A stretch of DNA of 64,000 nt from Glaciimonas immobilis (GTDB lineage: Bacteria > Pseudomonadota > Gammaproteobacteria > Burkholderiales > Burkholderiaceae_D): assembly GCF_011947285.1 (NCBI RefSeq), contig NZ_JAAOZT010000012.1, positions 186,001-250,000 on the forward strand, read 5' to 3'. Within the stretch, counting starts at the first letter, position 1, and the number at the start of each line of letters is the position of its first letter. A program made the position numbers and the translations under genes. Below, piece after piece: positions 1 to 7,187 of the stretch. Under the pieces are notes generated by a model. It saw only the letters and a list, made by a program, of their open reading frames with translations. It did not search any database and had not been told where the DNA came from.

Positions 1-324
1 ATAGGCCGCCTGGCGCGCACTTTTCCGAATTTATCCATCATCTGTTATCACGGATTTTATCCGCGCGTGAATGAAATAATCGGCGTCGCTTTCCGCTACG
101 AGAACGTCTTTATTGTGCCTGACATGTACATTTTTTTGCCTGGCAGTCACTTGTATGTAGAAGCTGCCAATGGCTTCATGAAAGATCAGCTTATGTTTGG
201 CAGTTCTTACCCGTTCCGACCGATGGGACAGTCAGTTGAGGATTACCAAAAGCTTGGCTTCCGGGGCGACGTGCTGGATGCGGTACTTTCAGGCAATGCC
301 AGGCGCGTCTTGAAACTCACTTAA
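1..324 (+). CDS. Amidohydrolase (TIM-barrel, amidohydrolase_2 type), C-terminal part
   Basis: The reading frame is open from the first base of the window to the TAA at 322-324, so the gene starts outside the window and only about 107 C-terminal residues are seen. They include YHGFYPRV near the start, ENVFIVPDMY in the middle, and LMFGSSYPFRP followed by GNARRVLKL at the end. This final block (a G[ST]xYPF strand-loop, then a GNARRLL-like helix) is the usual C-terminus of metal-dependent amidohydrolases of the decarboxylase-related ACMSD type. Substrate cannot be inferred from the fragment. A GTG at 67 is an internal codon, not a convincing start. Confidence 0.75.
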   Translation: MGRLARTFPNLSIICYHGFYPRVNEIIGVAFRYENVFIVPDMYIFLPGSHLYVEAANGFMKDQLMFGSSYPFRPMGQSVEDYQKLGFRGDVLDAVLSGNARRVLKLT

Positions 325-400
325 TCTGCCGCCAGGCACCGGCATTTAAAGCACGGTGCCTGCGTTGACGCCGGTATCTTTAACGAAGAAACCTACAGTT

Positions 401-2149
401 ATGCTGAGCGTCCTTCTAAAGTATAGATTTCTGTTCCGCCGTCGCTTTGGCGCATCGGACGAGCATGCAATGCTTTTGTGGGCCGCGTTGATCGGTCTGC
501 TCGGCGCGTGCGCCACAATCGCGTTTCGCGACAGCATCCTTGGCCTGCAGGAATTGCTCACGGGAAGGACCGGTTCTTTGGTTGAGATCGCCAAGAGCCT
601 GCCATGGTATGCGCGCATGTTGCTTCCCGCAGGGGGAGGCGTGGTAGCCGGTATTTTTCTAGTGCTGGCCAAGCGGGTTACGGTCGGCGCGTCTTCGGAT
701 TATATGGAGGCAATCTCCATTGGCGACGGCAACATTCCCGTGAAGCAAAGTTTGTTGCGCAGTATTTCTTCATTGAGTTCCATTGCCACCGGAGGATCGA
801 TTGGTCGCGAAGGGTCGATGGTCCATCTGGCTGCGATGGCAGCATCCATCGTAGGGCGCATCGTTCACTTTAATCCCCAGCGCCTTCGGCTTTTAGTCGC
901 TTGCGGTGCTGCTGCAGGACTCACTTCTGCCTATAACGCGCCGATTGCAGGTGCGTTTTTCATCTCTGAAATCGTGCTGGGCTCAATCGCCATGCGCAGT
1001 TTCGGTCCGATTTTGGTCGCCTCGGTCGTGGCCAATATCACTATGCGTGAGTTACCCGATTACAAACCAACCTATGAAATGCCCACTTTTCCAGCCATTT
1101 TCGGTGCAGAAGTCATATTTTTTGTTGCACTGGGTGTGCTGTGCGGCGTCGCCGCCCCACAGTTCCTGCGCCTGCTGCAGTTTAGCAAGCGTACATTTCA
1201 GCGTACCAGTTGGCCTATGCCACTGCGGCTAGGAATCGGTGGCTTGATGGTCGGCATCATATCGATCTGGGTTCCTCAGGTATGGGGTAATGGTTACAGC
1301 GTGGTTAATTCGTTGTTGCATGCACCCTTGCAGGCACCATGGTCCTGGACGGCAGTGCTGGTCATACTCGTGTTCAAGATCATCGCCACCGCCCTGACCA
1401 CTGGTTCTGGCGCTGTGGGCGGCGTGTTCACTCCCGCTCTTTTCGTGGGTGCTGCTCTCGGTTATCTGGCGGGGCTAGGCGTGGACCAGTTATTACCGGG
1501 TAGCACGTCGGAGCCCTTTGCCTACGCCATCGTGGGAATGGGCGCATTTCTCGCTGCCGCTACCGGGGCGCCGCTAATGGCAATTTTGATGATCTTCGAG
1601 ATGACCTTGAGTTACCAGGTCGTACTACCGTTGATGCTGTCTTGCGTAGTGGCGTACTTCGTTGCACATGCCATCGACGATACCGCAATGTATGAGATCA
1701 CCATGAAACGCAACCGCGATGCAAAAGTACGCCAGCTGCTACGTAACACTCACATGCGCGATTTGATCAAGCCCGCAAATACTGTGCTGCCTGTCACAGC
1801 AAGCTTCGAGGAAATTTCGCGCATGTTCCTGCAATATCCGGTGAAATATATTTATATCGTCGATGACCAAAACCACTATCAGGGCGTGGTCGCGTTGCAA
1901 GATGTAACCTCTGCACTGCTCGATAAAGATGACACATCGATGATGTCCGCAATGGACTTTCTACAACATGATTGCTTACACCTGATTACCCCAGAAATGA
2001 CGCTTGGTCAGGCGCTGGAACATTTTATGGCACACCAGGGCGAGCGGCTCCCGACAGTTGAAAGTGGCATGCGTTCGCAGCTGCTTGGCGTGGTGTACAA
2101 ATCATCCTTGCTAGATGCGTATTTTAAATTGAATCGATCCGACGATTGA
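401..2149 (+). CDS. ClC-family chloride channel/antiporter with C-terminal CBS domains
   Basis: Inner-membrane anion channel or Cl-/H+ antiporter of the ClcB-like group. About 582 residues from the ATG at 401; an in-frame GTG at 356 would add 15 residues with no better ribosome site. The first ~430 residues hold many hydrophobic helices with the ClC signatures GGSIGREGSM (ion-selectivity helix; the canonical GREGP has Ser for Pro here), GSGAVGGVFTPALFVGA and GMGAFLAAATGAPLMA. The last ~140 residues form a soluble pair of CBS-like modules (HMRDLIKPANTVLP..., then a second motif near VVALQDV). This architecture matches proteobacterial ClcB-like channels. It stands alone, with no operon partners. 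Confidence 0.9.
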   Translation: MLSVLLKYRFLFRRRFGASDEHAMLLWAALIGLLGACATIAFRDSILGLQELLTGRTGSLVEIAKSLPWYARMLLPAGGGVVAGIFLVLAKRVTVGASSDYMEAISIGDGNIPVKQSLLRSISSLSSIATGGSIGREGSMVHLAAMAASIVGRIVHFNPQRLRLLVACGAAAGLTSAYNAPIAGAFFISEIVLGSIAMRSFGPILVASVVANITMRELPDYKPTYEMPTFPAIFGAEVIFFVALGVLCGVAAPQFLRLLQFSKRTFQRTSWPMPLRLGIGGLMVGIISIWVPQVWGNGYSVVNSLLHAPLQAPWSWTAVLVILVFKIIATALTTGSGAVGGVFTPALFVGAALGYLAGLGVDQLLPGSTSEPFAYAIVGMGAFLAAATGAPLMAILMIFEMTLSYQVVLPLMLSCVVAYFVAHAIDDTAMYEITMKRNRDAKVRQLLRNTHMRDLIKPANTVLPVTASFEEISRMFLQYPVKYIYIVDDQNHYQGVVALQDVTSALLDKDDTSMMSAMDFLQHDCLHLITPEMTLGQALEHFMAHQGERLPTVESGMRSQLLGVVYKSSLLDAYFKLNRSDD

Positions 2150-2209
2150 GGGCGCAATTGCAGCACCGTCATACGTGGTGGATCTCCAGATACGTGCAGT
2201 CGGTGTAAA

Positions 2210-3133
2210 TCAGACATTGTGACAGGCCCCGTTCTTACCCTCAGCATTAACTGAATCACAGGTTGAACGCTTGTTTACAACCACCAAGCCAACCCCGCCC
2301 AATATCACGACCGAGGCCAATAGCAGGCGCATGGTAATCGGCTCATGCAGGAACAACACACCCGCAAGTGCCGCGATGACTGGTACGCTCAATTGCACCG
2401 ATGCAGCGCGCGTTGCCGTCAATCCACGTAAGGCAGCGTACCAGACTGTATAACCGATGCCCGACGCAATCGCCCCGGATAGCACCGCATATAGTATTCC
2501 CCATTCATCCAATTTTTGTTGCGCCAGCAGAACTGCGCTCAGCATTATAGACAATAGTGCAGCGCGCAAGAAATTACCTGCCGTCGCGTTAGACGCGTTG
2601 GCTACACCGCGCCCACGCAATGAATAGATACCCCATGCGAACCCGGCGGACAGCATCAGCAACGCACCTGGTAGCGGAGGTGCCGACAACCCGGGCAACA
2701 TGAAAACAATCAGTCCGACCAAGGCTAGCAAAAACCCGGTTATCTGGCGCGCACTGAGTCGCTCACCAGACCACAATCCCCCCAATATCATGGTTGCCTG
2801 GACCGCACCAAAAAGCAACAAGGCGCCAGTTCCTGTAGGCAAACTCACATAGGCAAACGAAAAACCTGCGGCGTAGACAAACAACGCACATGCCGACGAC
2901 CAGCTGCCGCCAATGGCGCGATGAGCAGTATGTCTTTCGGCAGTTCCGCTGGCGGAGCGACGACGATAAAGGACCAGCAAGGTCAGGATGAGTGCACCAG
3001 ACACCAGACGTATTGCAGTGAAGCTGGTGGCGTCAATTGAGGTCTGCTTTAAAGCAAGGCGGCATAACACTGAATTACCGGCAAAAGATAGCATGGCAAA
3101 CAGGGTGAGAAGAGTCAAGCGTGTGGAGGACAT
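2210..3133 (-). CDS. EamA/DMT-family membrane exporter
   Basis: About 307 residues with roughly ten hydrophobic segments arranged as two EamA repeats, for example FAMLSFAGNSVLCRLAL at the N-terminus and a second repeat beginning around LSAGFAWGIYSLRGRG. This is the drug/metabolite transporter fold, used for efflux of amino acids or metabolites; substrate unknown. The ATG at 3133 (MSSTRLTLL) is preferred over a TTG at 3193, because the extra 20 residues are not hydrophobic or family-like. It is convergent with the ClC gene, with 60 nt between the stops. Confidence 0.85.
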   Translation of the reverse strand: MSSTRLTLLTLFAMLSFAGNSVLCRLALKQTSIDATSFTAIRLVSGALILTLLVLYRRRSASGTAERHTAHRAIGGSWSSACALFVYAAGFSFAYVSLPTGTGALLLFGAVQATMILGGLWSGERLSARQITGFLLALVGLIVFMLPGLSAPPLPGALLMLSAGFAWGIYSLRGRGVANASNATAGNFLRAALLSIMLSAVLLAQQKLDEWGILYAVLSGAIASGIGYTVWYAALRGLTATRAASVQLSVPVIAALAGVLFLHEPITMRLLLASVVILGGVGLVVVNKRSTCDSVNAEGKNGACHNV

Positions 3134-3655
3134 AGAAAATTCTGATAAAAAGCATGAGCAGCGTGTGACCATCGCTGAGGAATTTTGTATCAAAAGTCAG
3201 CGATGGAGATAAATTTGTGTGTAAATACGTATTATCGTTAAAACCAAGACATCGTGCGTGCTCTCAATACCCAATAGATAGCGTCACAAAACCATCTCAT
3301 CGAAACACAAGCGCGTAGTGATCATGGACATTAAGGCAAATGGCTGCTCAACAGCACAATTGCATGAATCTGCTTCCTCGACGAGATGCAAAAACAAAGG
3401 TAAATTACAACCCTTGTATTCCACAATCACGAAGCAAGATCGCAAGGTTGGTCGCAAGGATGCACGCGCCCGCTCAAGCTCTCCAGATTTCATCGGAAGT
3501 ATCGAGAAGCTGCGACTCACGAGATTAGAGTGCACGGGCATGGCGTTTGCTCCCTTCACCGCACCAATAGCGGAAGGCTGCAAAATGACGAACTATCAGA
3601 TTTGGCTCTCTGCTGTGAGCTGCTAGGTATACTTAAAATACCGCATTCGATCTGT
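3134..3655. other. Intergenic stretch without a recognisable gene
   Basis: About 520 nt between the EamA exporter and the DUF6969-like gene. Overlapping small open frames occur on both strands (about 60-100 codons), but none has a family signature, a good ribosome site or a signal peptide. No tRNA-like fold or clear terminator was seen. It may contain the EamA promoter on the minus strand and decayed sequence. Confidence 0.4.
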
Positions 3656-4390
3656 CTAGCGCGCATCATCGAACAACCAGGCGATTTGCTGATCGATATC
3701 GATGGGCACACTCGACAATACCTCCACTGACTCATCTTCGAGCAGCCCTGTATCAATGCGACCTGCCCCTAATCCAAGCAGCACCCTGTCACGTTCGATC
3801 AGCAGATGCTCGATCTGTGGCCAGAATAACGCCAAAAGGGCCGCCAACCAGTTACTCACCCGTCTGTAATGCGCAACCTGAACTGTGAAACCGGGAATCA
3901 ATCGTAGCGTGGTCGCGGCACTAAGTAGATGATCGCCGGTAACCCAGCGATTAACGCTAAACAGGGCGTTGGGTAACCCTTTGGCACTCAGAGAAACGCA
4001 AAGAAGGCTGATCGTTCTGGCTTCAGCCAGTGGTTCTGCATTCAGATCGCTCAGAAAGGCCTCTTCCGTACCCAGCCCGATGGTGTGTCCATGGACATCA
4101 AGGCGTGCGAACACGTGAAAGTGACCATGCTCTATCGCTGGATCGCGGTCATCGGGCGAATGGGAGTGGTAGAAAAATTGATAGCCGCTGGTATGATCAA
4201 CGACATCGTCTTCCGGGTAATGCGCCCACTGACGTGGTGTACTGTCATCGAGAATTTCTGCGAGCAGATGTGACCTATTTGAAGATAAATCCACATAAGA
4301 AGCCAGCAAGGCTTCCGCTGCGGCTCGCATCCGATCCCGTTGCGGTCGCGTCAGGAGATTCATCGCCAGCGAAAATTCGTCGTTATTCAT
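3656..4390 (-). CDS. DUF6969-like protein downstream of the Cys-repeat peptide
   Basis: 244-residue soluble protein with no signal peptide or membrane segment. It resembles the uncharacterised DUF6969 family: a helical N-terminus with RDRMRAAAEALLASY, then a region with QWAHYPEDDVVD, YQFFYHSHSPDDRD and EHGHFHVFARLD, then SVNRWVTGDH. The conserved His-rich segment (YHSHS, HGHFH) could bind a metal (inference). It lies 66 nt behind the HvfA-like peptide gene on the same strand, with no obvious terminator between them, so both are probably read from the promoter element at 4783-4809. That places it in the same proposed stress regulon as the bufferin operon. The family name is from memory; function unknown. 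Confidence 0.65.
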   Translation of the reverse strand: MNNDEFSLAMNLLTRPQRDRMRAAAEALLASYVDLSSNRSHLLAEILDDSTPRQWAHYPEDDVVDHTSGYQFFYHSHSPDDRDPAIEHGHFHVFARLDVHGHTIGLGTEEAFLSDLNAEPLAEARTISLLCVSLSAKGLPNALFSVNRWVTGDHLLSAATTLRLIPGFTVQVAHYRRVSNWLAALLALFWPQIEHLLIERDRVLLGLGAGRIDTGLLEDESVEVLSSVPIDIDQQIAWLFDDAR

Positions 4391-4456
4391 GTTGGCAGCC
4401 TTATCATTGAGGTAACGCCGGTTGCGTGATCCCTCCGGCGCCGTTGTGCGCTGGCG

Positions 4457-4678
4457 TTATTTTTTAGCGCCGCACTTGGCACCACACTTAGCTCCGCACT
4501 TAGCACCACATTTGGCTCCGCACTTTTTCATTTTGGTGCTCTTCTTAACCATTTTTGCTGGCGCGCACTTGGTGCCACACTTTGCACCACCTGACATATC
4601 GTTAGCCGCTGCCGCCGGCAGGGCAAAGGTTGCGGCGGTGAGAGCTGCAACAGACAACTTTAATAGTGTTGGGTTCAT
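4457..4678 (-). CDS. HvfA/bufferin-like secreted Cys-repeat RiPP precursor
   Basis: 73-residue peptide with a Sec signal (MNPTLLKLSVAALTAATFAL, then PAAAA) followed by a short Lys/Cys-rich mature part. It has one CGTKC pair and five consecutive CGAK units at the C-terminus, giving seven cysteines. This low-complexity layout is that of HvfA-type precursors, whose Cys residues are modified by MNIO (DUF692) enzymes with a DUF2063 partner to give copper-binding peptides. No MNIO gene is adjacent; the only pair in the window is bufB-bufC about 9.3 kb away. An AAGGAGT ribosome site lies just upstream of the ATG. The leader is about 100 nt from the -10 box of the shared promoter element. The codon repeats create a 12-bp periodicity in the DNA (about 4460-4525). 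Confidence 0.8.
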   Translation of the reverse strand: MNPTLLKLSVAALTAATFALPAAAANDMSGGAKCGTKCAPAKMVKKSTKMKKCGAKCGAKCGAKCGAKCGAKK

Positions 4679-4782
4679 TTGTGACTCCTTAAGGTAGTTT
4701 GAATAATAAAAGAATTTTTAATTGCGGCAAGTTAGTCATTGTCCATTTAACAGGTTTCTGATCTGTAAGGCCTTGTTGCTTT

Positions 4783-4809
4783 GTCGGACGAGGTCGTCGG
4801 TTTCTTACA
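4783..4809 (-). promoter_or_regulatory. ECF-type promoter element in front of the HvfA-like peptide gene
   Basis: Read on the minus strand: TGTAAGAA (4809-4802), 15 nt, CGAC (4786-4783), followed by AAAG. It is identical in boxes and spacing to the elements before arsS, bufA, mtnP and the SelD-N-like oxidoreductase. Predicted start of transcription is about 100 nt upstream of the ATG at 4678. Confidence 0.75.
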
Positions 4810-5056
4810 TATTGTCGAAATATTATTTTCAAATAGTTTACTTAATAAAACCTATTTCATGACGATTTTTGAGATTCGTTCATGTTACAGCGTTCTCTAA
4901 ATAGCGTGCATGGGTATATATCGAAAACTTTCCCGGCACCTTCAAAACATTGAAAAGCCGGTCTTTCCTCGCGCCTGACTGCGATTTGGCGCTTAACGAT
5001 TCTTGTCCATCCTGCCAGCATCTGCGCTGCAGACCGCAACCACACTCTTCCCAACG

Positions 5057-5680
5057 TTAAGCGCCCGTCATTTCCAGCCATGACTTGGGAAGCCACTTCA
5101 AATCAGAGGGTTCATCGATATCGTGCAGCATTGGGTGGTTTTGTAATGTCCAGCCGAGTTGACCAATACGATACCGCGTCTCAAAGGCAACGGTGTTGGT
5201 GCTCCACGCGATACCCTCAAACAGGGAGCAGTGGAAAAGGTTCAGACCAAGTAGCGCATAGCCGCCGTCAAACGTGGGAAACAGCGTGGTATCAGTGCGC
5301 TGTAAATCACGGGCGGCTTGTTGCAAGCAGGCAGTCCCCAATTCCGGACAGTCAGTCCCGATAAGCAACACTGATTCGCCATTTTCCAGCACACGCTGTG
5401 CCGCAACTGCCAGTCGTTTCCCCAGGTCGCCCTCCGCCTGATCCGACCATTGCACCGCCTCCGGGACGCCGAGTGTCTGCCATATGGGCGCTGCCGAAGA
5501 TGGTGTCACGCACAGTTCAACCGGCCCCACTCCGGCAGCAACGGCTTCATGCAGTGTGCGCAACAGCATGCACCGCGCCAGATCGGCCGCCCCCTGTGCA
5601 CCAAGCGCCGGAATCAGACGAGTCTTGGCGACACCTGGCTGCGGCGCCTTGGCGAAAATCACGATACGGACCGGTTTCAT
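5057..5680 (-). CDS. Arsenosugar-type glycosyltransferase (TIGR04282 family)
   Basis: 207-residue cytosolic GT-A-fold protein. The N-terminus VIFAKAPQPGVAKTRL is the hallmark of the TIGR04282/CofC-like nucleotidyl-/glycosyltransferase group, followed by LLIGTDCPELG and FDGGYALLGL, which carry the acidic metal/nucleotide-sugar binding residues. Family members co-occur with ArsM/ArsS and are predicted to attach the aglycone side chain of arsenosugars. The chosen ATG at 5680 overlaps the stop of the upstream glycosyltransferase by 4 nt (ATGA). A longer frame to 5764 lies wholly inside that gene. Last gene of the five-gene arsS operon. Confidence 0.85.
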   Translation of the reverse strand: MKPVRIVIFAKAPQPGVAKTRLIPALGAQGAADLARCMLLRTLHEAVAAGVGPVELCVTPSSAAPIWQTLGVPEAVQWSDQAEGDLGKRLAVAAQRVLENGESVLLIGTDCPELGTACLQQAARDLQRTDTTLFPTFDGGYALLGLNLFHCSLFEGIAWSTNTVAFETRYRIGQLGWTLQNHPMLHDIDEPSDLKWLPKSWLEMTGA

Positions 5681-6351
5681 TGATACTCCTCTGCCAGCTG
5701 CTGAGCGGGCACCCCTCGCCAATAATCCCAGCGCAACCGCCACATCAACAGGATCGTGCGCCACACGCCGCGTGTCTCCCAGCGCCGGCCAGAGGTGGTC
5801 ACGCAGCGGGCTATGCAGGCCGGACGTGAGACCCTGCGCAAGCGCCTGGACAGTTCGACGTCTTCCATCAATGGTTGATCCGGGAAACCATCCACCGCAT
5901 CAAAAGCCGCACGGGTAGCAAACATGGCCTGATCACCGGTGGCAATACCGCTTAAACGCGAGCGCAGATTCATCAAGCACCCGACCACGCGCAACATGAC
6001 AGGACGCCCTGCAATGCAGACATCGAAACGTCCCCAACGGTATGCGCCGCTTGAGAGCGCCTGTGCTACCAACACACCGGCTCCCTCCGGTAATTGCGTA
6101 TCGGCATGCAGAAATAAGAGTACCGTGCCGGTGGCGCATGCCGCACCGGCATTCATTTGGCGCGCACGGCCACGGGGTGCGCGCACCACCGTAAAGCCAG
6201 CGCATTCTACGATCCCGTCAGAGCCATCATCACTGCCACCGTCTGCAATAATAACCTCGCAACCGTGTCGCACCAAGGGCAAGAGTCGCTCAAGGAGCAA
6301 TGGCAGCACAGCGGCTTCATTAAGTACCGGTACGATAATGGAGAGTTTCAT
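5677..6351 (-). CDS. Family 2 glycosyltransferase, arsenosugar type (TIGR04283)
   Basis: 224 residues with the GT2 start MKLSIIVPVLNEAAVLP, the nucleotide-binding IIADGGSDDGS, the metal-binding FLHADTQLP, and TGDQAMF followed by PLMEDVELSRRL. This is the TIGR04283 pattern found with arsenosugar radical SAM genes. Probable role is sugar or glycerol-type transfer to the dimethylarsinoyl-riboside (inference from family and context). It overlaps DUF547 upstream and the second glycosyltransferase downstream by 4 nt each, so translation is probably coupled. Confidence 0.85.
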   Translation of the reverse strand: MKLSIIVPVLNEAAVLPLLLERLLPLVRHGCEVIIADGGSDDGSDGIVECAGFTVVRAPRGRARQMNAGAACATGTVLLFLHADTQLPEGAGVLVAQALSSGAYRWGRFDVCIAGRPVMLRVVGCLMNLRSRLSGIATGDQAMFATRAAFDAVDGFPDQPLMEDVELSRRLRRVSRPACIARCVTTSGRRWETRGVWRTILLMWRLRWDYWRGVPAQQLAEEYQ

Positions 6352-7187
6352 GGCTTGCGGCTTTGTCGGGGTTCTGTGATTGCATTCAGATGCCAGTTGT
6401 AGTCAAGGAAGTCAATGGCAATCTCGCCTGCCGAAAGACGATTGGCGACTTCCAGATCAAGGCCCAGGGGTTGACGGTAGATCGTCAGGAACTGTCCAAC
6501 GCTGTTGGCACCGCGCCAGCCCTTTTCGAAATCTTCCCGATACCACTTGAAGATACTTGACACCTTGAGTGTATTTTTATCAAACCGGTTACGCGTGCGG
6601 TCCGAGAGAAATTGCTGCGTCGCATCCTCTAACTGGGCATTCAATCGCTCTGCCGTATACGCCTCTGGCCGCAGGGCGGGACAACCAATACTGGCGCAAT
6701 TGAGAGCAAAATGGATGCGCGGATCATTGTAACGACCGGAACCGCGTATCAGTCCATGCTCGACATCATCGAGCGAGCGCGTGTCGCCCAGCAAGGGAAT
6801 GAAGCTTTTTTTCCATGGCGATTGCAAGAAAGAACCCAGGTCCTTGATCGACGCGACGTCCGGGTAGCGCGTCAGCACCAATGCAACGGTCCAGGCATTG
6901 TAAGCATTGATCAGAAAGGCCAGTTGTGCAGATTTACTCCACTTGTCAAACTCAGGCCGGGCGATAGCGGAGGTGCTGGCCAGATAGTGCTCCAGCGCTC
7001 CGCGATCCGCCTTGAACCCTGCGTAGTCGACCTGCGTGGCCTGCCCTTCGCGAACGTAAATGACATGCTTTTTGAGCAGACTATCCCAGCTGGAATGATC
7101 GAAACCGACGACCTGCAGAGGAGCCGCGAAAGCTGCACTTAGCGGCACGAGAAGTACCAGAAGCGTCCTCAAGATGAACCGGATCAT
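6348..7187 (-). CDS. Secreted DUF547 protein of the arsS operon
   Basis: 279 residues. A cleavable signal (MIRFILRTLLVLLVPLSAAF) is followed by a DUF547 domain with the conserved LAFLINAYNAWTV, IHFALNCASIGCPALRPEAY and FLDYNWHLN blocks. The Asn-Cys-x-Ser-x-Gly-Cys-Pro core is characteristic. Members are periplasmic or extracytoplasmic and of unknown, possibly thiol-based, function. The ATG at 7187 overlaps the previous stop by 4 nt; a frame extending to 7265 would lie inside the upstream gene and lacks a signal peptide. Confidence 0.85.
   Translation of the reverse strand: MIRFILRTLLVLLVPLSAAFAAPLQVVGFDHSSWDSLLKKHVIYVREGQATQVDYAGFKADRGALEHYLASTSAIARPEFDKWSKSAQLAFLINAYNAWTVALVLTRYPDVASIKDLGSFLQSPWKKSFIPLLGDTRSLDDVEHGLIRGSGRYNDPRIHFALNCASIGCPALRPEAYTAERLNAQLEDATQQFLSDRTRNRFDKNTLKVSSIFKWYREDFEKGWRGANSVGQFLTIYRQPLGLDLEVANRLSAGEIAIDFLDYNWHLNAITEPRQSRKP

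Noticed and set aside
4857-5096. 79-codon minus-strand frame at the end of the arsS operon
   Set aside because: It overlaps the last glycosyltransferase gene, has no ribosome site or family likeness, and its composition is not protein-like.
5398-5918. Plus-strand frames of 140-odd codons across the glycosyltransferase genes
   Set aside because: They are antisense shadows of two well-supported glycosyltransferases, with Pro/Arg-rich, non-family sequences.
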